Shown: one piece after another, positions 53,508 through 63,099 of the stretch
Layout of the letters: the number at the start of each line of letters is the position of its first letter
Numbering within the stretch: position 1 is the first letter of the stretch
NCBI GenBank assembly: GCA_902363555.1
Contig: CABJAM010000002.1
Coordinates: 744,001-808,000, forward strand
Length of the DNA: 64,000 nt
Reading direction: 5' to 3'
DNA from: Lachnospiraceae bacterium
GTDB lineage: Bacteria; Bacillota; Clostridia; Lachnospirales; Lachnospiraceae
The notes under the pieces: generated by a model
What the model was told of the DNA's origin: nothing
The model's input: the letters and a program-made list of their open reading frames with translations, nothing else
Database searches by the model: none
Made by a program: the position numbers and the translations under genes

Positions 53508-54503
53508 TTATTCATGCCATTCGGATACGGCCAGAGCGATCCCACGGCCCTGACTGCCAACCGCACAGTAAAAATGATAGACGCAGCCATTATATTTAAG
53601 GACATAGGGTTTATGGGCAAAGGTCTGATCATAGCTTTCTGACGGCTCGATCAGCGGCTGCCCCTCCCATTTTTGCCAATGGACGAGATCCTTTGAGCAG
53701 GCAAAGGTATCCCAGGCCCGGCATTTATAAGCGATAAAATAATGCATAACCCACAGATCGCCAAACCGTATAATTTGCGGATCTCCAGAAATATTGGACA
53801 GATCCTCGTCGCCCAGCTCTACCACCGGACCGCTGCCAAAGCGCTGCCAGTGAACCATGTCCCGGCTCACCGCCATACCGATGCGCTCGATCCAGGCGCC
53901 CTCCTGCTTTGCGTTATAATACATAACAAAAGGAAATCCCAGCGTCTGTTCCTTATCCCACAGCACCGTGCTCTTATACAATGTCTTTTTCTCAAAGGCT
54001 CTGGCATCCGCATCATCAATTTTTAATATCGGCTCCGGAAGCCGCTCAAAGCTTTCCGGCGTCAGCGTTTTACTCCATGCCAGCCCCATACTCAGCGGGT
54101 CCGGCTCATATCCCGGAAGACTTCCCCCGATATAGGTCATCCAATACTTGTCCTCATACTTAAACGCCGTCTGACTGCCCTCCCACTGAGGGTCCAGCAG
54201 GCACAGACCGCCGTCGGCCTGGAGGCAGTCCCAGCCGCGCTCTCTCTGCTCCAGCAGCCGGCCCTCCACCGTCCAGTTCAGCAGATCGCTGCTTTGTGCC
54301 AGCCATGTCTCATAGCCCTCCTTCTCGGCCCCCGGCACATGCTTTGCAAAAACCATACCCCACGTACCGTCCGGTTTTTTAAAGACATTGGGGCAGTCAA
54401 TATTTGCGCCGTCCTCGCACAAAACCATGCCCAGCTTCACCGGTGTCCTCATGGCTTCGTAAACAGCCGTCATCTCCTCATGGGAAATTATATAGTTATC
54501 CAT
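53508..54503 (-). CDS. Five-bladed beta-propeller glycoside hydrolase (GH43/GH32-like)
   Basis: 331 aa. Blade repeats are seen as DCPNVFKKPDGTWGMVFAKH, SSDLLNWTVEG, AFKYEDKYWMTYIGG, SRDMVHWQRFG, GDPQIIRFGDLWVMHYF and SKDLVHWQKWEG. SxDLxxW phrases mark the GH43/GH32/GH130 superfamily. Candidate catalytic acids are the Asp in NIDCPNV and the Asp in SGDPQI. No signal peptide. First hydrolase gene after the transporter genes, spaced 13 bases from both neighbours. It may release arabinose, galactose or fructose; the family within the superfamily is not settled. Confidence 0.75.
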   Translation of the reverse strand: MDNYIISHEEMTAVYEAMRTPVKLGMVLCEDGANIDCPNVFKKPDGTWGMVFAKHVPGAEKEGYETWLAQSSDLLNWTVEGRLLEQRERGWDCLQADGGLCLLDPQWEGSQTAFKYEDKYWMTYIGGSLPGYEPDPLSMGLAWSKTLTPESFERLPEPILKIDDADARAFEKKTLYKSTVLWDKEQTLGFPFVMYYNAKQEGAWIERIGMAVSRDMVHWQRFGSGPVVELGDEDLSNISGDPQIIRFGDLWVMHYFIAYKCRAWDTFACSKDLVHWQKWEGQPLIEPSESYDQTFAHKPYVLKYNGCVYHFYCAVGSQGRGIALAVSEWHE

Positions 54504-54516
54504 CTTACAACCTCCG

Positions 54517-55404
54517 TTATTCCTTCACGCTGCCCATAATGAGCCCCTTGGCAAAGTGCTTTTGGAGCAGCGGATAAATGATCAATATAGGAAGCATGGC
54601 AATAAATATCTGCGCCGCATTTTTGGTCCGGTCGGAAATATTGGCCAGCTTTGCCAGATCCACCGCATTATTTTGATTGATCAGACTCTGCTGTACAAGC
54701 ACCGTCTGCAAATAGCTCTGTAATGGATAAAGCTTCGTATTGCGCATGTACAAAAGGCCGGAAAACCAGTCGTTCCAATGTCCCACAAAAACAAACAGCA
54801 GTACCGTTGCCAGCGACGGCTTGGCCAGCGGCAGATATATACTCCACAATATTTTAAAATGTCCGGCACCATCGATCTTTGCGGCCTCCTCCAGCGCCTT
54901 GGGCGTGGAGCGGAAAAAGTTCATCATAAGGATCACATTGAAAATGGGCACGGCCCCCGGGAGCACCAGCGACCATATGGAATCCAGAAGCCCCAGATTA
55001 TATACGACCAGATATGTAGGGATCAGACCGCCGGAAAACAGCATGGTAATCACAAAAAACCAGGAATACACATTTCTCCCGTGAAGCTCCCACCGCTCCT
55101 TGGACAGCGGATATGCCGCCAGCACGGTCAGCAGCATATTTACGATAATACCCAGGATCACCCGCTTTACCGTCACCCACGAGGCCATCCAAAACTCCAC
55201 CTTTTCCAGGACATACCGGTAAGACTGGAGCGTAAACTCCACCGGCCACAGCCCCACCTCGCCCCGGGTCACCGCCCCGCTGGAGCTGAAGGACATGGCC
55301 AGTATATGGAGCAGCGGGAGCAGGCAGGTCAGTCCAAGCACCCCAAGCAAAACATAATCTATGATCAAAAACAGTTTTCTTGATGTCAACTTCTTGCTTT
55401 TCAT
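54517..55404 (-). CDS. Carbohydrate ABC transporter permease (LplC/YtcP type)
   Basis: 295 aa, six membrane helices, EAA loop KALEEAAKIDGAGHFKILWSIYLPLAKPSLATV, and the typical ending HFAKGLIMGSVKE. Partner of the LplB-type permease encoded 11 bases upstream. As at 20934-22777, no ATPase gene is present, so a shared MsmK-like ATPase is presumed. It imports the oligosaccharide handled by the downstream hydrolases. Confidence 0.92.
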   Translation of the reverse strand: MKSKKLTSRKLFLIIDYVLLGVLGLTCLLPLLHILAMSFSSSGAVTRGEVGLWPVEFTLQSYRYVLEKVEFWMASWVTVKRVILGIIVNMLLTVLAAYPLSKERWELHGRNVYSWFFVITMLFSGGLIPTYLVVYNLGLLDSIWSLVLPGAVPIFNVILMMNFFRSTPKALEEAAKIDGAGHFKILWSIYLPLAKPSLATVLLFVFVGHWNDWFSGLLYMRNTKLYPLQSYLQTVLVQQSLINQNNAVDLAKLANISDRTKNAAQIFIAMLPILIIYPLLQKHFAKGLIMGSVKE

Positions 55405-55415
55405 TCCTACCCCTC

Positions 55416-56408
55416 CTAAAATATCCGGTAATTGGCAAACTTGCTGGCCAGAAAATACGATACACTGATGAGTACAAAGGATACAAGTGATTTAAACGTG
55501 CTGACCGCCGTGGAAATACTGTACTGCTGCTCAATCATACCCATCCGGTACACAAAGGTGTCGATAATATCCCCCGTCTCGTACACATTGGGCGAGAGCA
55601 GATTGTAAATCTGATCAAAGCCGGCATTGAGCACATTCCCAAGGCTCAGCGTAGTCATCAAAACAATAATGGGGATCATGCCCGGCAGCGTCACATGCCA
55701 CGTCTGCTTCCACCGGTTGGCACCGTCGATCTTGGCTGCCTCATACAGATCCTGATTAATACCTGTCAGAGCCGCCAGATAAACGATGGTGCCGTAGCCA
55801 AAGCTTTTCCAGACATCGGTAATAATCATTGTCTTTGGAAACCACGACCGATCTCCCAGGAAAAAGACGCTGTCCAGCCCGAAAAAGCCAAGGATTTCAT
55901 TGACAATACCCGACGACGGACTCAATATATCGATAAACACACCAGCCAGAATAACCCAGGAAATAAAATGGGGCAGATAAATAATCGTCTGCACCGACCG
56001 GATGAATACTTTATTTCTCAACTCATTTAACAAAAGCGCCACCGCAATGGGAACCACCAGATTCAGGACGATCTTCCAGATTGCAATAAAAATCGTATTA
56101 TACAAAATCTGAGGTGTCGATGGCAAAGACATAATATACCTGAAATTATCAAGTCCAACCCACGGCGAACCAAATATCCCCTTAAAAGGATCGAAATTTT
56201 TAAACGCTATAATAATACCGCCCATGGGCAGGTAGTTAAATATAATCACCAGTGTAACCGGAAGCAGCAGCATTAAATGCAGCGGCCATTCCTGCTTCAG
56301 AATCGTCTTCAGCGACTTCTTATTCCGAAACTCGTGCTTTACCTGCTTCCTCATTGCCTTCTCTTCACTCTTATGCGCCTTCTCCAACTCCTTCACCGAA
56401 TTCGCCAT
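55416..56408 (-). CDS. Carbohydrate ABC transporter permease (LplB/YteP type)
   Basis: 330 aa from the ATG at 56408, which has AGGAGGG upstream; the longer frame to 56528 crosses a GC-rich hairpin region and lacks a start site. A long basic cytoplasmic N-terminus (about 40 residues, KSEEKAMRKQVKHEFRNKKS) precedes helix one. EAA loop LYEAAKIDGANRWKQTWHVTLPGMIP, ending FLASKFANYRIF. It forms the channel with the LplC-type permease. Confidence 0.92.
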   Translation of the reverse strand: MANSVKELEKAHKSEEKAMRKQVKHEFRNKKSLKTILKQEWPLHLMLLLPVTLVIIFNYLPMGGIIIAFKNFDPFKGIFGSPWVGLDNFRYIMSLPSTPQILYNTIFIAIWKIVLNLVVPIAVALLLNELRNKVFIRSVQTIIYLPHFISWVILAGVFIDILSPSSGIVNEILGFFGLDSVFFLGDRSWFPKTMIITDVWKSFGYGTIVYLAALTGINQDLYEAAKIDGANRWKQTWHVTLPGMIPIIVLMTTLSLGNVLNAGFDQIYNLLSPNVYETGDIIDTFVYRMGMIEQQYSISTAVSTFKSLVSFVLISVSYFLASKFANYRIF

Positions 56409-56529
56409 AATTTCCCTCCTACTCGCCAAAACTTTAATTACAAATAAAAAATCAAAACGCCTCCTGCCTGCCCTTAATCGCCACCTTTGTTTTGCAAGAC
56501 ACATCCCGCAGAGCCGGGGCAAAAGCATT

Positions 56530-56614
56530 CAGGGCCGGGGAATCCGGTCCGGGGCGCCTGCGCACGGCTTTACCGTCCAAGCGCCGGACCCGGCCCAGAT
56601 TCCCTGGCACCCTG
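56530..56614 (-). promoter_or_regulatory. Long GC-rich imperfect hairpin before the permease genes
   Basis: GGCCGGGGAATC and CCGGTCCGGGGCGC on the left can pair with GCGCCGGACCCGGCC and GATTCCCTGG on the right. It occupies the gap between the binding-protein and LplB-type genes and has no uridine run, so a role in mRNA stability or partial attenuation is likeliest. Confidence 0.5.
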
Positions 56615-56631
56615 CCGCTTTTCCCGTCAGA

Positions 56632-58313
56632 TCAATGCGCTGCGTACCATTCGTTCACTTCATTCGTAATATCCGCGCCGCCAAGACTGTTCCATTTCTC
56701 AACAAAATCATCATAGTCTGAAATATCCGCTTCACCGGTAATAATCTTTGTATAAGTCTCAAGCTGCATCGTGTTCAGTGTAGCCATCTTAGAGCTCATT
56801 GTCGGTGTGGAACCGCCGTAAAACTCATCGATGATCAGTGCGTTCTTCTGCTCATAATCATTCAGTACACCAATCGAGCCGCCTTCGCCAAAGATCCGGT
56901 CGTAACCCCAGCCCTGATTATTCTCGGCCACCGGATTGTCCTGCCACTGTTTAATGGAAAGATAATTCTGTTCAGCTTCCTTATTATCCTCGATCAGAGA
57001 TGTGTCTCCTTTAAGCGCTGCCGTACATGCCTTCCAGATCTGGATATTTTTATCCGGCTGTGCAATGGCCAGCTTAGCCAGCTTAAACGGCTCCTGATAT
57101 TTGTCAGTTGTAACGAAATAAGAAATATCCCCATCGCCAAAAGCATCCTCCACAAACAGATTCAGCATTTTAACAACCGCTTCCGGATGCTCATAATCCT
57201 TTCTGACCGCATAATAACCCTGTACGCCAATGGGCACCATCGGTTTACAATAGCTTCCATCCACGGTCGGCAGCGGTCCGCTGATCCAATCATAACCGTC
57301 GATCATACCGGCAGCCACTGAGGACCAAAGGTAATCCCCACCTTACCACTTGTCAGATCCTCACAGATGGCATTGCCATCCTTCACAACAAATTCCCTGT
57401 CCAGCGCACCGTCCTGATATAATCCGGCCAGTATTTCCAGTGCACTCCGTGTAGAATCAGTAACGCCGCCATAGACAAGCTTGCCGTCATCGCCCTTTAC
57501 CCAGTTGATGGGATAAGCGCCCATACCGTGGAAGTATCCGGCAATGGAACCGATCTGGCCGTTCTGGTAAAGCTCATTATATATAGCAACGCCATAGGCA
57601 TCCTGGCCGCCATAATCGGCTTCTGCAAAGATTTTTGCCAGCTCCACAAGCTCGTCAATGGTCTTTGGAAATTCCTTACCGGACTTTTCAAGCCAGTCGG
57701 AGCGCACCCATAAAAGCTGAGCACTGTCGGTGGACGGATTCGTTCTGGGCAGCGCATACATAACCTGGCCATCGTAGCAGCTTCCAAGACCTGTGCCGCC
57801 GTCATAATTCATAATCTCTTTAAGCAGGTCGGATGCATACAGATCAAACACCTCGGATAAATCTGCAAGCTGGTCATTTTCATAAAGCGTTTGGAGATTC
57901 TTATCACCGACCTTAAAGGCCATAACATCCGCCAGATCTCTTGAAGTAATACTCATAGCCACCTGCTGGTCATACTGGGAAGCATCCACGATCCATTTAT
58001 CCTGCACCTGAATATTGAGCTTATCCAAATAATGTCTTGACCACAGGTTGTCCTCCCAGGACTCTCCCTCATTGAACTTTACGGAATCATCCTTCTGGGC
58101 GAAAAATGACATGGTAATCGTTTCATCATATTTTCCTAAAGGATCAATATCCTCCTTTGATGCCGGAGTTTGAACTTCTCCTGTCTCAGCCTTCGCCCCA
58201 TCGCCGGCCTGTGTCTGCTTTTGAGTCTCGCCATTCTTGCCGCCACCGCAGGCTGCCAGCAATGTTGTCAGCGCCAGTACTACAACCATAAGCAAATACA
58301 TCTTTTTTCTCAT
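56632..58313 (-). pseudogene. Oligosaccharide-binding lipoprotein (LplA-like) broken by a one-base frameshift
   Basis: The 5' part (58313 to 57303) encodes a signal region with lipobox LLAAC and an LplA-type domain up to GKVGITFGPQW, then runs into a stop. The 3' part continues in another frame as AAGMIDGYDWISGPLPTVDG and has the typical C-terminal domain ending VNEWYAAH. Adding a single G at 57315-57317 (TGG to TGGG) joins both into one protein of about 560 aa, the usual length. The 3' part alone has no export signal. It heads the polysaccharide operon, so loss would disable uptake. Either a true mutation or a base-calling error in a short G run. Confidence 0.85.
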
Positions 58314-58486
58314 AATGTTACCTCCTCTTAACCTTTAACATGCTTTTTTTGATAAATTAAGTATACGATTTTATCCAAACGATATCTATATTCATTTCTG
58401 GATATGGTATTCATAATTAAACAAGACAGCGTCCATGCAGTGAATACAATGCTTAAATATTTATTCTGTTTTAAATACGCAATGTA

Positions 58487-58515
58487 TTGAACATATGGCT
58501 CATTCACGTTACAAT
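58487..58515 (+). promoter_or_regulatory. Promoter of the acetyltransferase gene
   Basis: TTGAAC (58487-58492), 17 bases, TACAAT (58510-58515), about 32 bases before the start codon. Confidence 0.6.
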
Positions 58516-58546
58516 AATCTTATTAACATTTATCCGGAGAAAAATT

Positions 58547-59005
58547 ATGATTAAAGAAATCACCCATCTATCAGAAAAAGTAAAAATATGCTCAGATATA
58601 TTAAACAATCTTACCGAATGGTTTGGAATACCGGAAAGCACGGCTGCTTATATTAAAGAAAGTAAAAATATGCCTTTTTTTGCCGCCTTTGTACAAAACG
58701 ATCCCGCAGGATTTATTGCACTGAAGGAAACCGGCAGGGCTACGGCTGAAATATTTGTCATGGGTGTTCTAAAGGAATATCACAGAAATGGCATTGGAAA
58801 AGAGCTTGTTTTCACAATTGAACATTACGCAAAAGAAAACGGTTATGACTTCCTTCAGGTCAAAACCGTAAAAATGGGCTGCTATAAAGAATATGACAGA
58901 ACCAATTGCTTTTATCTGTCCATGGGCTTTAAAGAATTTGAATGTATCCCATCACTTTGGGATTCCTGGAATCCCTGCCAAATATATGTAAAATACATAC
59001 GGTAA
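58547..59005 (+). CDS. GNAT-family N-acetyltransferase
   Basis: 152 aa from the ATG at 58547, with GGAG seven bases upstream; a TTG at 58487 would coincide with the -35 box. The acetyl-CoA pyrophosphate loop is EYHRNGIGKELV (R-x-x-G-x-G type), preceded by the strand TAEIFVMGVL and followed by DFLQVKTVK and CFYLSMGFKEFE, typical GNAT core elements. Substrate unknown. Monocistronic, between the binding-protein promoter and MscL. Confidence 0.88.
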   Translation: MIKEITHLSEKVKICSDILNNLTEWFGIPESTAAYIKESKNMPFFAAFVQNDPAGFIALKETGRATAEIFVMGVLKEYHRNGIGKELVFTIEHYAKENGYDFLQVKTVKMGCYKEYDRTNCFYLSMGFKEFECIPSLWDSWNPCQIYVKYIR

Positions 59006-59116
59006 GCCAGTTGACGGCTGACGGCCGGATCAACGTAAATTGTCATTTGTACATACCATGTATTGCATATATGGCAATGATAAGTATCATAACGATTCGA
59101 CCCCAGGACCGCCTGA

Positions 59117-59190
59117 AACAAAAGAGCTATCGCTTCACAATTGTGAAAAATCACATCGTGAGGCGGCGGCCCTTTTGTTAGTTTTTATTG
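59117..59190 (+). terminator. Probable terminator after the acetyltransferase gene
   Basis: AACAAAAG (59117-59124) pairs with CTTTTGTT (59172-59179), with CGCTTCAC/GTGAGGCG inside, followed by TAGTTTTTATT. Confidence 0.6.
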
Positions 59191-59203
59191 ACACCTGTAA
59201 TCC

Positions 59204-59671
59204 TTACAATTCCTCCGCCTGCACGGCCGAAACGCCCTCCAGAACAGATAAGCAGTATGGACATTTTACAGCATCCTTATGTATTTCCGATTTGCAGTAA
59301 GGACATATTTTTGTAGCCACTTCCACCGGAGCTTCCTCCTGCGTTCTTCTCAGCTTATTGATCCCCTTCACAAAAAGGAAAACGACAAAAGCCATAATGA
59401 TAAAATTAATGACACCGGTAATAAAGTTCCCGTAGGCAAGTACGGATGCGCCCGCATCTCTGGCGGCCTGGAGATTAGCATATTCATTGCCATCCAGAGC
59501 AATAAACAGCTCGGAGAAATCCAGCTTCCCCGTAAAAATGCTTAATACCGGAGTAAAAATATCATCCACCACGGATTTTACCAGAGCAGTAAATGCTGAA
59601 CCGATAATGATACCGACGGACATATCGATCATATTTCCCTTGACTGCAAACTCTTTAAACTCTTTGAGCAT
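59204..59671 (-). CDS. mscL: Large-conductance mechanosensitive channel MscL with C-terminal zinc ribbon
   Basis: 155 aa. MLKEFKEFAVKGNMIDMSVGIIIGSAFTALVKSVVDDIFTPVL is the canonical MscL start and first helix, and NFITGVINFIIMAFVVFLFVKGINKL is the second. A linker leads to CPYCKSEIHKDAVKCPYC (about residues 124-141), a four-Cys zinc ribbon, which replaces or extends the usual short cytoplasmic helix. The channel releases solutes on hypo-osmotic shock. The ribbon could gate, cluster or anchor the channel; similar fusions occur in other Firmicutes as far as I recall. Confidence 0.93.
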   Translation of the reverse strand: MLKEFKEFAVKGNMIDMSVGIIIGSAFTALVKSVVDDIFTPVLSIFTGKLDFSELFIALDGNEYANLQAARDAGASVLAYGNFITGVINFIIMAFVVFLFVKGINKLRRTQEEAPVEVATKICPYCKSEIHKDAVKCPYCLSVLEGVSAVQAEEL

Positions 59672-59818
59672 AACATAGAACCTCCCTGAATATATAAAAT
59701 TTTATACATTCAGAGTATCACACATTAGAATAAAAATAAAGTCGAAATCCGTCGAAAGAGTTCCTTCAAATAAGCCGGTGAAGTTACTGTTTACTGCCTG
59801 CCAGAGAACAGCTACACG

Positions 59819-62800
59819 TTATTCGACAACAATACGTACGGTAAATGTAAATTCATCTTCGATCTGGTATTGGTCAGCCAGCACCGGACCACAGCTATTG
59901 GAGCCGATCCCGGCCTGTTTGTAGTCCAGGCAGAGAACCGTGTGACTGCATGGACTCAGCTCGTAATTGTGGGCGCACCGCGTCAGCTCCTCCTGGGTAT
60001 ACCGGGATGCATTAAAGCTGAATGGAACATCGGAAACTGCGGTGAGCTGTTTTCCGGAACTTGCCAGGGTAACATAATCGCAACCGTCATGGCTTCCGTT
60101 TTCCTGGGGCCGGAGATAGTCTTCATGCAGGGCGGATACAGGAGTGGTAAAGCAGCCATACCCGGAGGCGCGGCGCTTGTCGCAGTAGGATTCATTGGGG
60201 CCAATGCCGCAGTAGGTCACACGGTCCATCTCCATAGGCAAAAACATCCGTATACCAAAGCGCGGCAGCGGCGGCAGCTCACTGTTTTTACGGACAGACA
60301 TAGATACATCCACGGTTCCTGAGCTATGCACGATCCACTGGACATCCATACTCAGCAGCTTCTGCATCGTATCCGCCACCAAGGAAAGGCAGCTTTCGAT
60401 ATAAAGCCAGCCATTGTCCTCATGCCATTTTGTACTGTAACACCGGGAGTAACTGTGGTCATACCGGGCACGCATCCATTCCTGCTTAATATTGCGGTCA
60501 TTGTCCGTGGGTGCCCGCCAGATATTATATTCCATGGGCCGCTCCAGCAGTATGCGGTTTTGATGATTCATCACATCAAACTGCCCGGTCAGCTTATTAT
60601 AGCGGTAAAAGAAGCCATCTGCATGAATTTCGATATAGCGGTCGCTCTCAGTCACACAGAAGGCGGAGCCAGCAGCCGGTGATAGCTGCTCTGCGCAGGC
60701 CTGCGGCGACCGTTCTTCGGCGCGCTGCTGCAACTGCTCTGCGCAGGCCGGCGATGGCCGCCCTTCGGCGTCAGAACTGCACGCATCGGCCGGCGCCATC
60801 ATAAGCTGTACGGCCGTGTGGTTTCTGTTATCTGCCGTCGCAAGCGTAAGCTCGTCAAATCCGAAGCTGTGTTCATTGCCAAACAGATCATTTTCAAACA
60901 AAGCGCTTTCAACTGCCGGATAATACGTCAGTTTAAGGAAACACTTTCCACGTTCCGGAATATGTTCATTCAATCCGTTAAACGTAACAATGCCATTTTG
61001 ATGCGGCGCAATATCAGGCATCTGCGCAGCGTCAATGCTTTCTGTATAAATAACCTTGCCGTCACAGGTGATCTCACAGTTCAACTGCAGATACCCCTTC
61101 AGACTGATGAAATCCATATAATTGTGCAGCGTCACCTGCCCGTTTTTCTGATCAAAGTCCACGACCCGTGCAGGACGGTATACGTTTTTAAATTCCAAAA
61201 GGCCTGTGTGCGGTGTCCGGTCGGGATAAACGAGTCCGTCCATGCAGAAATTTCCATCGTGGGGGAACTCGCCGTGGTCGCCGCCGTACCAGAACATATC
61301 ACGGCCATCCGCGGTCTTGCCCTTATAAATGGCATGATCGCACCATTCCCAAACGAAACCGCCGCAAAATCCATCATACTTCTGGATAGAAGTAAAATAA
61401 TCCTCCAAATCGCCAGGGCCGTTGCCCATAGCATGGGAATATTCACACATAACATAGGGCTTATCCGGCCCCTTTGCAAAATATTCATCGATATTTGTTA
61501 AGGACGGATACATCCTGCTATAAATGTCAATATCCGAATAATCGTATTTGCGGTCCGAGTCGGTATAAATGGCGCTTTCATAGTGGGTCAGCCGGGTCTT
61601 ATCAAAATCCTTTGTCCACTTTAGTGCGGCCTCAAAAGTGCAGCCGTAGGCACATTCATTGCCCATGGACCAGATAACAACCGACGGACGGTTTTTATCG
61701 CGGCACACCATCCGGCGTGTTCGGTCCACTGTCGCCTCCGTCCAGGCCGGATTATTGGCAATAGCCCGGTTCCAACGGCGGAACCAGTTCTCAGGTGTTG
61801 CCTCCTTCATATAAACATAGGCGGTTCCGTGGCTCTCATTGTCCGCTTCATCGATGATGAAAAAACCAAGCTCATCGTAGAGATGATAGTACTGAGGGCT
61901 GTTCGGGTAGTGACTTGTGCGGATAGCATTCACATTGTGCCGCTTCATAAGGAGCAGATCCTTTTTTATCTGTTCCGGGGCAATAGTAAATCCGGTAAAT
62001 GGATCGCTGTCGTGACGGTTGACACCATGGAATTTGACTGGCTGGCCATTCACAAGGACTACGCCGTCGCTCACTGTGATCTCACGGATGCCCAATCGGT
62101 CAGTGATCACCTCCGAACCACATTCATAAGTAATCGTATAAAGATACGGCGCCTCCGGATTCCAAAGTGTGGGTGACGAAAGCTCAAGGCGCACATGGCC
62201 TTCCCCCTCCGCCTGTGCGGCCACGTGGCCGTCGGCGTCAAATATGGTTACAGCGACCGGCCGCGTCTCGTCAATATAAGTAAAATCAATATCCACAAGG
62301 GCGTTCCTGTCCTTAATTTCCGTGGTCAGAAAGTAATCAAATACCCCCTGTTCCGGCCGTTTAAGCAAGTATACATCCCGGAAAATACCGCTCATACGGA
62401 ATTTATCCTGATCCTCCATGTAACTGCCGTCACACCATTTGAGCACGAGGACGGCCAGACGATTTTCACCGTCACGCAGGCAGTCAGTCACATCAAACTC
62501 ACTGGTCGTATGGGAAACCTGGCTGTACCCTACATAGCGTCCATTAATCCATACATAAAAGCAGGAATCCACACCCTCGAAATTCAGGTAGGCGCGGGGC
62601 GCCGGGGCATCCTTTTCATAGTTAAATGTATGCACATAAGTGCCGCATGGATTTTCGGCAGGCACGTAAGGCGGGTCCATAGGAAATGGATAGCGGGTAT
62701 TTGTGTACTGCTGGTGGTCATAGCCGTACATCTGCCAGCATCCCGGAACGGGAATCGTATCCATGGCGGACGTATCATAATTTTCCCGGAAAAATTCATC

Positions 62801-62989
62801 CGTCACATCATAAATGCTGTTATAGTAGCTAAAATGCCATGAGCCGCTAAGAAGCTGAAAGCGGTCGGACTGCTCCCGGCTGTGGATGACCCGGTCGTCT
62901 TTTAACGAAGCGGGGATATAGTAAGCACGGTCCGACATAGTGTTCTCGTGCAATATATCAAGATTTTCATAATGCTTTGGTACGATCAT
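59819..62989 (-). CDS. lacZ: Glycoside hydrolase family 2 beta-galactosidase (LacZ type)
   Basis: 1056 aa, the five-domain LacZ plan without signal peptide. The sugar-binding domain contains PVPGCWQMYGYDHQQYTN, the acid/base Glu lies in VIWSMGNECAYG and the nucleophile Glu in VMCEYSHAMGNGPGD. The C-terminal domain has IWRAPTDNDRN and FGIRMFLP. A low-complexity stretch with two copies of ACAEQL (coding 60668-60775) sits in the linker before the last domain. GGAGGAG precedes the ATG. It hydrolyses lactose-like beta-galactosides. Confidence 0.95.
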   Translation of the reverse strand: MIVPKHYENLDILHENTMSDRAYYIPASLKDDRVIHSREQSDRFQLLSGSWHFSYYNSIYDVTDEFFRENYDTSAMDTIPVPGCWQMYGYDHQQYTNTRYPFPMDPPYVPAENPCGTYVHTFNYEKDAPAPRAYLNFEGVDSCFYVWINGRYVGYSQVSHTTSEFDVTDCLRDGENRLAVLVLKWCDGSYMEDQDKFRMSGIFRDVYLLKRPEQGVFDYFLTTEIKDRNALVDIDFTYIDETRPVAVTIFDADGHVAAQAEGEGHVRLELSSPTLWNPEAPYLYTITYECGSEVITDRLGIREITVSDGVVLVNGQPVKFHGVNRHDSDPFTGFTIAPEQIKKDLLLMKRHNVNAIRTSHYPNSPQYYHLYDELGFFIIDEADNESHGTAYVYMKEATPENWFRRWNRAIANNPAWTEATVDRTRRMVCRDKNRPSVVIWSMGNECAYGCTFEAALKWTKDFDKTRLTHYESAIYTDSDRKYDYSDIDIYSRMYPSLTNIDEYFAKGPDKPYVMCEYSHAMGNGPGDLEDYFTSIQKYDGFCGGFVWEWCDHAIYKGKTADGRDMFWYGGDHGEFPHDGNFCMDGLVYPDRTPHTGLLEFKNVYRPARVVDFDQKNGQVTLHNYMDFISLKGYLQLNCEITCDGKVIYTESIDAAQMPDIAPHQNGIVTFNGLNEHIPERGKCFLKLTYYPAVESALFENDLFGNEHSFGFDELTLATADNRNHTAVQLMMAPADACSSDAEGRPSPACAEQLQQRAEERSPQACAEQLSPAAGSAFCVTESDRYIEIHADGFFYRYNKLTGQFDVMNHQNRILLERPMEYNIWRAPTDNDRNIKQEWMRARYDHSYSRCYSTKWHEDNGWLYIESCLSLVADTMQKLLSMDVQWIVHSSGTVDVSMSVRKNSELPPLPRFGIRMFLPMEMDRVTYCGIGPNESYCDKRRASGYGCFTTPVSALHEDYLRPQENGSHDGCDYVTLASSGKQLTAVSDVPFSFNASRYTQEELTRCAHNYELSPCSHTVLCLDYKQAGIGSNSCGPVLADQYQIEDEFTFTVRIVVE
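60684..60780 (-). repeat. 48-bp imperfect tandem duplication inside lacZ
   Basis: Plus-strand copies start at 60684 and 60732; both contain CTGCTCTGCGCAGGCC and end TTCGGCG. The unit keeps frame and encodes the repeated ACAEQL plus Arg/Glu/Ser-rich residues at a domain boundary. Confidence 0.7.
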
Positions 62990-63004
62990 AAAATACTCCT
63001 CCTC

Positions 63005-63028
63005 AAACGTTTTCTTTTATCCATTATA
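63005..63028 (-). promoter_or_regulatory. Probable lacZ -10 box and operator-like palindrome
   Basis: Minus-strand TATAAT (63028-63023) lies 34 bases before the start. AAACGTTT at 63004-63012 overlaps the expected transcription start and resembles the core of LacI/CcpA-type operators, but its flanks fit the cre consensus poorly. The -35 is weak. Confidence 0.4.
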
Positions 63029-63099
63029 CGATAATCGGGGGGAGAAATGCCATAGCAGAGATTGGACAATATATGCACAAAATGAGAGTGAAGTAATGT

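Noticed and set aside
53494..53632. N-terminal extension of the GH29 gene
   Set aside because: The added residues overlap the upstream gene, do not look like GH29 sequence, and the ATG at 53494 has an AGGAGG site.
56408..56528. N-terminal extension of the LplB-type permease
   Set aside because: It crosses a GC-rich hairpin, is Cys/Arg-rich, and the ATG at 56408 has a clear ribosome site.
57303..57318. Programmed ribosomal frameshift in the binding-protein gene
   Set aside because: No slippery heptamer or downstream pseudoknot is visible at the junction, and this protein family is not known to use frameshifting; a plain deletion or read error is simpler.
63004..63017. Full cre site before lacZ
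   Set aside because: Only the AAACGTT core fits; the right half departs from the consensus at three positions.
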